A DNA stretch of 11,593 bases from DATJZH01 sp052146815. GTDB taxonomy: Bacteria; Actinomycetota; Actinomycetes; Streptosporangiales; Streptosporangiaceae. The notes beneath the pieces were generated by a model. That model ran no database searches, was not told the DNA's origin, and worked only from the letters and a program-made list of their open reading frames with translations. Location: contig JBKQMG010000145.1 of the NCBI GenBank assembly GCA_052146815.1, positions 1 through 11,593 on the forward strand, read 5' to 3'. Below, in pieces: positions 7,204 through 11,593 of the stretch. A program made the position numbers and the translations under genes. The stretch's first letter is position 1. Every line of letters starts with the position of its first letter.

Positions 7204-7569
7204 TCAGTAGCCGGCGGGCGTGTTACGGATGACGAACAGGCTTACGATCTTGCCGTCCCGGATGGTGAAGTAGTTGCTCATAATCAGCTCGGCCGGGAGA
7301 TTCGTCTTGTCGTACTCGCCGTGGTAGCGGGCGCGGACGATGGTGGTGTCGTAATGACTGACGACATCGAGTACCTCCATGGTGACCTTGTCGCCGGCCA
7401 TTTCCCTGGCGACCCAGCAGCGGATGGCGTCAATGCCGCGGAATTCACGGTGCGCATCGTTCACGAGCGCGTCGGAGGCGAACGTGGCGACGATTGCGTC
7501 CTCGTCGAAGGCATTCACCGCCGCGATGTGGTCGGCCAGGACCGCGGTGAGCGCGGGTGCGTGAGTCAT
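7204..7569 (-). CDS. SnoaL-like / NTF2-fold protein
   Basis: A 121-residue single-domain protein of the NTF2-like cone fold (SnoaL_2 type). The sequence runs through an N-terminal helix (ALTAVLADHIAAVNAFDEDAI), then TFASDALVND, FRGIDAIRCWVAREM, and beta strands VTMEVLDVVSHYDTTIVRARYHGEY and AELIMSNYFTIRDGKIVSLFVIRN. This order and length match the family. Members either bind or isomerise small hydrophobic or cyclic molecules, or serve as stress-induced binding proteins; no substrate can be inferred. The domain and the ribosome site AAGGAG 7 nt upstream fix the ATG at 7569, although the frame stays open further upstream. The gene is divergent from a MerR regulator, 138 bp away, and is therefore the most likely target of that regulator. 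A strong hairpin lies in its leader. Confidence 0.87.
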   Translation of the reverse strand: MTHAPALTAVLADHIAAVNAFDEDAIVATFASDALVNDAHREFRGIDAIRCWVAREMAGDKVTMEVLDVVSHYDTTIVRARYHGEYDKTNLPAELIMSNYFTIRDGKIVSLFVIRNTPAGY

Positions 7570-7576
7570 GGTGCTG

Positions 7577-7582
7577 CTCCTT
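7577..7582 (-). promoter_or_regulatory. Ribosome binding site that sets the SnoaL start
   Basis: AAGGAG on the minus strand, 7 nt before ATG 7569. It decides the start, because the same frame remains open for hundreds of bases upstream, antisense to the MerR gene. Confidence 0.85.
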
Positions 7583-7597
7583 GGGAGTGCGGATTCC

Positions 7598-7616
7598 GGC
7601 CGCCGCCCCGGCGGCC
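7598..7616 (-). promoter_or_regulatory. Perfect hairpin in the SnoaL leader
   Basis: GGCCGCCG (7598-7605) and CGGCGGCC (7609-7616) are perfect complements with a 3-nt loop: eight G-C pairs. It ends 15 bp upstream of the SnoaL ribosome site on the minus strand. It may protect the mRNA, hinder translation or act as an attenuator. It can also form on the other strand, but upstream of the MerR promoter, where it would not be transcribed with that gene. Confidence 0.6.
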
Positions 7617-7624
7617 TGCTCCTG

Positions 7625-7655
7625 ACTCTGGCCGCTGCCGCACGTGGCGAGTCAA
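7625..7655 (-). promoter_or_regulatory. Possible divergent MerR-type promoter for the SnoaL gene
   Basis: On the minus strand TTGACT (7655-7650) is followed after exactly 19 bp by CAGAGT (7630-7625). This resembles the opposite promoter (TTGACG, 19 bp, CAGACT) in both spacing and -10 sequence. The spacer contains the palindrome CACGTG (7641-7646). The -10 match is only 3 of 6, so this is tentative. Confidence 0.4.
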
Positions 7656-7670
7656 CAGGAGCGGCCCGGC

Positions 7671-7701
7671 TTGACGCTCCTGCCAGGGGAGACCTCAGAC
7701 T
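7671..7701 (+). promoter_or_regulatory. MerR-type promoter with 19-bp spacer and operator
   Basis: TTGACG (7671-7676) matches five of six bases of the -35 consensus. CAGACT (7696-7701) is the -10, with a 19-bp spacer, the elongated spacing used by MerR-family regulators that untwist DNA to activate. The spacer holds a CTCC (7677-7680) / GGAG (7688-7691) dyad, a likely MerR operator. Transcription about 7 nt after the -10 would begin at or next to the A of ATG 7708, giving a leaderless, autoregulated mRNA. Confidence 0.7.
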
Positions 7702-7707
7702 GGCTTC

Positions 7708-8532
7708 ATGGCAGGAAGGCTGACGGTCGGCGACTTTTCCCGGATGACGCATCTGAGCGTCAAGACGCTGCGGCACTACCACCAGGTGGGCCTGCTGGAG
7801 CCGGCCGAGGTGAACCCGGACACCGGGTACCGGTACTACTCGCCCGGCCAGCTGCCGACCGCTCAGGTCATCCGGCGGCTGCGGGATCTCGACATGCCGG
7901 TGGCCGACGTGCGGGGGGTGCTGGCCGCCCCGGACGCCGCGGCGCGCAACGCGCTGATCACCGCGCACCTGAGCCGGCTGGAACACGAACTCGCCGAGAC
8001 CCAAGCCGCTGTCGAGTCGCTGCGCGGCTTGCTGCAGCGTCCCGAAACGCGTCGTGCCGTCGAGCACCGCACCGTGCCGGCCACCGGCGCGGCGTCCATC
8101 CGGCAGGTAGTGGACCGCGACGACGTCCTGCCATGGTGGCACGGCGCCCTGGCCGAGCTGCACGCCGTCGTCCGGGCGCAGGGGCTGAACGCGGCCGGCC
8201 CGATCGGCGGCCTGTACGCGAGCGAGCTTTTCCAGGATGACCACGGCGAGGCAGTGGTATTCATCCCGGTCGAGGGCCGCTTCCGCCCGGCCGGCCGGGT
8301 CGTGCCGTTCACGGTGCCCGCGGGTGAGCTGGCCGTTCTGTCCCACCACGGCTCGCTGGCGGGGATCGACCTCACCTATGGCGACCTGGGCTCGTACGCG
8401 ACCGCCCATGAGATCAGCGTCGACGGCCCGCTGCGCGAGTACTACCTGCGCGGTCCGCAGGACACCGCCGACTGCGATGAGTGGGAGACCGAGATCGGCT
8501 GGCCGATCTTCCGCGCCGACGCCAGCGGGTGA
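7708..8532 (+). CDS. MerR family regulator with GyrI-like ligand-binding domain
   Basis: A 274-residue transcription regulator of the BmrR/TipA type. Residues 5-25 form the winged helix-turn-helix (LTVGDFSRMTHLSVKTLRHYHQ, split as usual). The wing follows in VGLLEPAEVNPDTGYRYYSPGQL. A second helical pair runs to about 73, and the dimerising coiled coil lies at about 78-112. From about 117 to 268 there is a GyrI/AraC-effector-like domain ending EWETEIGWPI, the position of the acidic residues that bind cationic drugs in BmrR. No cysteine cluster for metal binding is present; a small organic, perhaps cationic or hydrophobic, ligand is therefore more likely. No ribosome site lies at a useful distance from the ATG, which fits the leaderless promoter at 7671-7701. 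It probably controls itself and the divergent SnoaL gene. Confidence 0.92.
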   Translation: MAGRLTVGDFSRMTHLSVKTLRHYHQVGLLEPAEVNPDTGYRYYSPGQLPTAQVIRRLRDLDMPVADVRGVLAAPDAAARNALITAHLSRLEHELAETQAAVESLRGLLQRPETRRAVEHRTVPATGAASIRQVVDRDDVLPWWHGALAELHAVVRAQGLNAAGPIGGLYASELFQDDHGEAVVFIPVEGRFRPAGRVVPFTVPAGELAVLSHHGSLAGIDLTYGDLGSYATAHEISVDGPLREYYLRGPQDTADCDEWETEIGWPIFRADASG

Positions 8533-8767
8533 CGCGGGAGGCTGCTGCTGCCCGCTTCCTCGGCCAGGGTTCCTGCGATCATGCCAGGCAGCATGTCATC
8601 CACACCAGCCGCTGGCCCTGATGGACGATCCCGCCTGCCCTGTTCATGCCCATGCGCAGCTAGAAGCCCTCGGCATGCGGAAGCGCCGAGCGCCAGCGTC
8701 ACCACCCCCAGGGCCGTCACGCGGCGGGTCAGATCGGCCCGCTTTGCCCGGCCGAGCCTGCCGAAGA
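8533..8767 (-). pseudogene. Intergenic stretch with a possible gene remnant
   Basis: About 235 bp between convergent genes. On the minus strand, codons from about 8765 to 8670 show strong GC3 bias (roughly 23 of 25 codons end in G or C in the best part) and read RLGRAKRADLTRRVTALGVV, then TLALGASA, basic then hydrophobic like a membrane-protein fragment. The bias disappears afterwards, no ribosome site precedes the GTG at 8720, and the frame then runs antisense into the MerR gene. This may be the remains of a lost gene, or chance. A weak stem CTCGGC/GCCGAG (8669-8674 with 8685-8690) may terminate the repeat-protein gene. Confidence 0.25.
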
Positions 8768-10996
8768 TCAGGATCTGCGGTTGGGAGCCTCGTCGGGGTG
8801 GCCCGTCCCGTCCTCGCCGTCGTCCGCAGGGCGGTCATCGGCGACGCCGTCGGCAACGCGGTCATCGGCAGGGCCGTCGTCGAAGTCATCCATCTCCGGC
8901 ACCTGCAGATCGGAGAAGGCCAGCTCGTCGAGCTCGTCGAACCGCTCGGCGGCGTCGGTCTCGCCCTCGGTGTCAGCCGTCGCCGCGCGCGCAAACCAGT
9001 CACGAGCCTCGTCATCACGGCCGGCCTCCAGCAGCGCGTCTGCGTACGCATACAGCAGCCGGGCTGCCCCGGGCCGCTTGCGGCCGTCGGTGAGCTCAGG
9101 GATCTGCAGCGTGACAACAGCCGCGTGAGCAAGGCCCTGATCGCGGCGGATACCGGACTCCACGATCCGCAGCTCGATCTGAGTCGGGCGGGCCGCCTTC
9201 CTCGCCTCCGCCCCGGTGGCAAGGTCGAGGGCGCGATCGAGCCTTCCGAGCGCCCGTTCGGAGTCGGCCATCAGCGGCAGGTAGCTGTCCCGCCCGGTGA
9301 GCCGGCGCGCGGCGCGCAGCTCAGCAAGTGCTTCCGCCCACTGCCCGGCCCGGTACGCGGCAATCCCCGCGGTCTCGCGGACGATGCCAACTCTGGCCGC
9401 CAGGCCGCGCGCGGCCTTGGCGTACCGGTATGCCCGGTCGGGGTCCTCCTCCAGGCCAGCCGCGGCCAGCAGCCGGGCCACGGCGTCGGCCAGGTCGCCG
9501 GGCAGTGTCCTGAGCTCCTCGCGAGCTTCCGGATCCAGCTGATCCGCGGTGATGCTGGCAGGCACGTCGACCCGTGGCTCCGCGCTGTCGCTTGCCCGGC
9601 TGGAACCTGCCCGCCGGCCAGCATCGCTGTCCTGCGGCCGCGAGGAGCGGGAGTTTCCGCCGGCTGGCGACTGTCCGCCGCGGTAAGTGCCCCGACCCTC
9701 CGGCCGCCCCGCATAGCGGCTTGTGTCCGAACCGCCCCGCCAGCCCGCGTCGTCACGCCGCGGCCTGCCGCCTGCGGGGCCAGCGTCGCGTCGTGGGGCT
9801 GACCAGCTCCGCTGCGGGGCTCCGCCGCGGCTATCGGCGCCACCCCGCCGCGAGGGCCTGCCACCAGCCTGACCTGCCTCTTCAGGTCCGCGCGGCCGAC
9901 CGCTGACACTTCGGCCGGCATCACGCTCGGACCCGCGGGGCACGTAAGAAGAACCGCGAGGAGAGTCCCGCCGGTCTGACTCGCCGCCGTAGCCGCGTCC
10001 GGGCCTGCCGCGGCCCTTGCGGCCGGGCCGGTCTGAGCTGCCGCCGTAACTGCGTCCCGCCGGGCCGCCACGGTCGGACTGGCCTGAGCCGCCGCCGTAA
10101 CTGCGTCCCGCCGGGCCGCCACGGCCAGGCCGGTCCGAGCCGCCGCCGTAACCGCGCCCGCCCGGGCCGCCACGGTCGGGCCGGTCGGACTTGCCGCTGA
10201 AACCGCGGTCCGAGCTGCTCCGTTCCGGCCGGTCCGGGAAACGGCGAGCAGTAGCGTCACGCGCCGGACCGCGACGGGCCGGACCGCTAGCCCCAGGTGA
10301 GCGGCTGCCGCTGCGCGCACTGAAGCTCCGCGTACCGCCGCGGGGCGCCCAGCTGTCTCGGGATTCTGCCGCGTCCGACGCAGCGCCCGTTCTGCCGGTC
10401 TGGCCGTCCCGGCGGCCAGGCCGCTGCGGGCCCGACCGCGAGGCACCCGATCGCGTTGACGGTGCTCTCCCGCCGCCTGAGGACACTGGTGGCCCCGATC
10501 GCGGTGCACCGCTCCGCGGTGCACCGCTCCGCGGAGCACCCGATGGTGGTGCTCCGGTCCGCGGGGCCCCCGATCGCGGTGCACCGGAGCGGACACCGCC
10601 ATAAGCGGCGCCGCCTGAACCAGAACGCGGACCGCCGGCACCCGCGCCTCCGGAACGACCGCTGCCTCCTGAGCCCGTGCTGCGCCCGCCCGTGCTACCG
10701 GAGGCTCCACTGCGTGGGTACGCGGTGCGTGAATTCTCGTTGCTTGCGCGAGGGCCGCCTGCGCGGGTACCGCCGGACCGTGGGCCGCCTGCGCCTGCGC
10801 TCCCCGAACGCCCGCCCCCCGATCGAGGTCCACCAGAACGGGCACCACCAGAACGGGCGCCATCAGAACGGGCGCCGCCCGAGCGAGCTCCGCCAGAGCC
10901 CGCATTACCCGAACGCGAACCCCCAGAGCTCGCGCCGCCGGAACGGGCACCGCCCGGTGCTCCGCTGCCTCGGCTGCCGCGCGTGCTCTCGGCCAC
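8768..10996 (-). CDS. Arg/Gly/Ser-rich repeat protein with C-terminal TPR domain
   Basis: A 742-residue cytoplasmic protein in three parts. Residues 1-475 are low-complexity and disordered: five-residue repeats of the GGARS type (15-83), SGAPR repeats (136-170), and RGG/GRSYGG repeats of 17 residues (280-340), rich in Arg and poor in Lys, with no Cys seen. Residues 476-674 form a helical TPR-like domain (DPEAREELRTLPGDLADAV, then AGIAAYRAGQWAEALAELRAARR, RALGRLDRALDLATG, YAYADALLEAGRDDEARDWFARA). Residues 675-742 are strongly acidic. The TPR part matches an actinobacterial family that includes Rv1691 of M. tuberculosis, where a shorter Arg-rich N-terminus is usual. GTG 10996 is preferred because AGGAGGT lies 6 nt upstream; a TTG at 11065 lies in the rRNA terminator tail and is unlikely. 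RNA or protein binding is inferred, not shown. Confidence 0.85.
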   Translation of the reverse strand: MAESTRGSRGSGAPGGARSGGASSGGSRSGNAGSGGARSGGARSDGARSGGARSGGPRSGGGRSGSAGAGGPRSGGTRAGGPRASNENSRTAYPRSGASGSTGGRSTGSGGSGRSGGAGAGGPRSGSGGAAYGGVRSGAPRSGAPRTGAPPSGAPRSGAPRSGAPRSGPPVSSGGGRAPSTRSGASRSGPQRPGRRDGQTGRTGAASDAAESRDSWAPRGGTRSFSARSGSRSPGASGPARRGPARDATARRFPDRPERSSSDRGFSGKSDRPDRGGPGGRGYGGGSDRPGRGGPAGRSYGGGSGQSDRGGPAGRSYGGSSDRPGRKGRGRPGRGYGGESDRRDSPRGSSYVPRGSERDAGRSVSGRPRGPEEAGQAGGRPSRRGGADSRGGAPQRSWSAPRRDAGPAGGRPRRDDAGWRGGSDTSRYAGRPEGRGTYRGGQSPAGGNSRSSRPQDSDAGRRAGSSRASDSAEPRVDVPASITADQLDPEAREELRTLPGDLADAVARLLAAAGLEEDPDRAYRYAKAARGLAARVGIVRETAGIAAYRAGQWAEALAELRAARRLTGRDSYLPLMADSERALGRLDRALDLATGAEARKAARPTQIELRIVESGIRRDQGLAHAAVVTLQIPELTDGRKRPGAARLLYAYADALLEAGRDDEARDWFARAATADTEGETDAAERFDELDELAFSDLQVPEMDDFDDGPADDRVADGVADDRPADDGEDGTGHPDEAPNRRS
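9977..10159 (-). repeat. 51-bp tandem repeat encoding RGG/GRSYGG units
   Basis: About three and a half in-frame units. Protein units: GRGYGGGSDRPGRGGPA, GRSYGGGSGQSDRGGPA, GRSYGGSSDRPGRKGRGRP and a partial GRGYGGESDR. The first two units are 17 residues (51 bp); the third is expanded by two. Two DNA copies share long exact stretches around TAACTGCGTCCCGCCGGGCC, so duplication is recent relative to the rest of the gene. Confidence 0.8.
10487..10591 (-). repeat. 15-bp tandem repeat encoding SGAPR units
   Basis: Seven or so consecutive in-frame 15-bp units coding for SGAPR with variants SGAPP, TGAPP and SGPP. The plus strand shows adjacent near-identical GGTGCACCGCTCCGC units at about 10503-10532. 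Such tracts expand and contract by slippage without breaking the frame. Confidence 0.8.
10748..10954 (-). repeat. 15-bp degenerate repeat encoding GGARS units
   Basis: About fourteen units of five residues: GGARS, GGASS, GGSRS, DGARS, GGPRS, GGGRS, GGTRA. The plus strand shows repeated AGAACGGGC(G/A)CCA blocks. Because the period is a multiple of three and the unit lacks stop triplets, long spurious frames stay open on both strands here. Confidence 0.8.
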
Positions 10997-11002
10997 CGTC
11001 TT

Positions 11003-11009
11003 ACCTCCT
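11003..11009 (-). promoter_or_regulatory. Strong ribosome binding site of the repeat-protein gene
   Basis: AGGAGGT on the minus strand, complementary to the 16S 3' end, 6 nt before GTG 10996. It fixes the start 23 codons inside the longest open frame. Confidence 0.88.
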
Positions 11010-11063
11010 GGGGATGTGGGGCGTTCGCGGCCTGTGCCGCACAACTTCGACAATAGCGACGCC

Positions 11064-11108
11064 AAAAAACGCTGAGGGTCGCTACCCGCGCGGTAGCGAC
11101 CCTCAGCG
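11064..11108 (-). terminator. Intrinsic terminator of the rRNA operon
   Basis: Perfect 17-bp stem: arms 11092-11108 and 11070-11086, five-base loop 11087-11091. On the minus strand it is followed at once by six T residues (11069-11064). It begins about 7 bp after the 5S gene. This is a textbook factor-independent terminator, stronger than the U-less hairpins elsewhere in the window. Confidence 0.95.
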
Positions 11109-11115
11109 GAAGAAT

Positions 11116-11234
11116 GTCCGGCGGCGTCCTACTCTCCCACGCGGTCCCCCACGCAGTACCATCGGCGCTGAAGGGCTTAACTTCCGGGTTCGGAATGGGA
11201 CCGGGTATTTCCCCTTCGCCATGGCCACCGAAAC
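11116..11234 (-). rRNA. rrf: 5S ribosomal RNA
   Basis: About 119 nt. Minus-strand sequence begins GTTTCGGTGGCCATGGCG and includes the conserved CCCGGTCCCATTCCGAACCC and GGAAGTTAAGCCC. The closing helix pairs TTCGGTGGC at the 5' end with GCCGCCGGA at the 3' end. The ends are set from this helix and may be off by a few bases. It is the last gene of the rRNA operon, followed directly by the terminator and preceded by a spacer of about 110 bp after 23S. Confidence 0.95.
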
Positions 11235-11345
11235 TCTATGGAGATGTCAGGAGCCCCGCCGCCCGGAAGATCATCTCCGGAGCCGACGAGGCCGACCGCA
11301 CCTCGGGAACCGCACAGTGGACGCGAAACAAGATCTATAAGTAGA
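11235..11345 (-). other. 23S-5S internal transcribed spacer
   Basis: About 111 bp without a tRNA. It contains GGAGATG (11240-11246) and its exact complement CATCTCC (11272-11278), a 7-bp stem just upstream of 5S that may help processing. It is transcribed on the minus strand with the rRNAs. Confidence 0.75.

Positions 11346-11593
<248 letters not shown>

Noticed and set aside
7204..8409. Extension of the SnoaL frame upstream to 8409
   Set aside because: The extension is antisense to the MerR gene. The ATG at 7569 has a ribosome site and gives a complete NTF2-like domain of normal length.
8442..8720. Minus-strand 92-codon frame starting at GTG 8720
   Set aside because: No ribosome site, and its second half is antisense to the MerR gene. 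Only the first part is kept, as a low-confidence remnant.
9977..10159. 51-bp repeats considered as a CRISPR array
   Set aside because: The repeats are contiguous with no unique spacers, lie in frame in a gene, and no cas genes are nearby.
9271..10950. A 559-codon open frame on the minus strand within the repeat gene
   Set aside because: It is out of frame with the gene that has a perfect ribosome site and a recognisable TPR domain. It stays open because the repeat periods are multiples of three and GC-rich DNA has few stops; its composition is a shifted copy of the repeats.
10677..11075. Plus-strand Pro/Glu/Arg-rich reading frame (PPERAPPERAP repeats)
   Set aside because: Antisense shadow of the 15-bp repeat array, running into the rRNA terminator; no ribosome site.

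Overview
This window reads as chromosome from a high-GC actinomycete. Codons end almost always in G or C, GTG starts occur, the regulator families are actinobacterial in style, and the 5S and 23S rRNA sequences at the right end fit an actinobacterium. I cannot name the genus from sequence alone. One degraded gene looks like the secreted or membrane-anchored beta-propeller proteins seen in Streptosporangiales-like genomes, which is only a weak hint.

Layout, left to right. (1) 1-852: a decayed plus-strand gene whose coding signal passes through frames 2, 0, 2 and 1. It ends at a long perfect hairpin (861-906) that also serves the convergent neighbour. (2) 928-2728: a minus-strand ABC exporter, with the ATPase translated first and the six-helix ABC-2 permease next. 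(3) 2882-4512: a minus-strand pair of a short TPR protein and a HAD-IIA phosphatase, coupled by an ATGA overlap. (4) 4542-6936: plus-strand DUF1015 protein, then a metallo-beta-lactamase-fold hydrolase. The DUF1015 and TPR genes start back to back within about 30 bp. (5) 7204-8532: a divergent pair, a SnoaL/NTF2-like protein (minus) and a MerR regulator with a GyrI-like ligand-binding domain (plus). The space between holds a MerR-type promoter with a 19-bp spacer that would give a leaderless regulator mRNA. (6) 8533-8767: non-coding or a gene remnant. (7) 8768-10996: a 742-residue minus-strand protein with about 475 residues of Gly/Ser/Arg-rich repeats, a TPR domain and an acidic tail. (8) 11064-11593: the end of a minus-strand rRNA operon (3' part of 23S, spacer, 5S, and a strong intrinsic terminator). 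The repeat protein is the first gene downstream of this terminator.

How the parts fit. In many actinobacteria a TPR protein related to the 8768-10996 gene and a HAD-IIA phosphatase lie in one cluster with tlyA, NAD kinase and recN (Rv1691/Rv1692 in M. tuberculosis). Here the two members are about 4.8 kb apart, other genes lie between them, and no tlyA follows the phosphatase. The neighbourhood appears rearranged.

No CRISPR array, insertion sequence, tRNA or phage gene was recognised. The best candidate for something little described is the RGG-like repeat/TPR protein behind the rRNA operon. The MerR/SnoaL pair with its leaderless promoter comes second.
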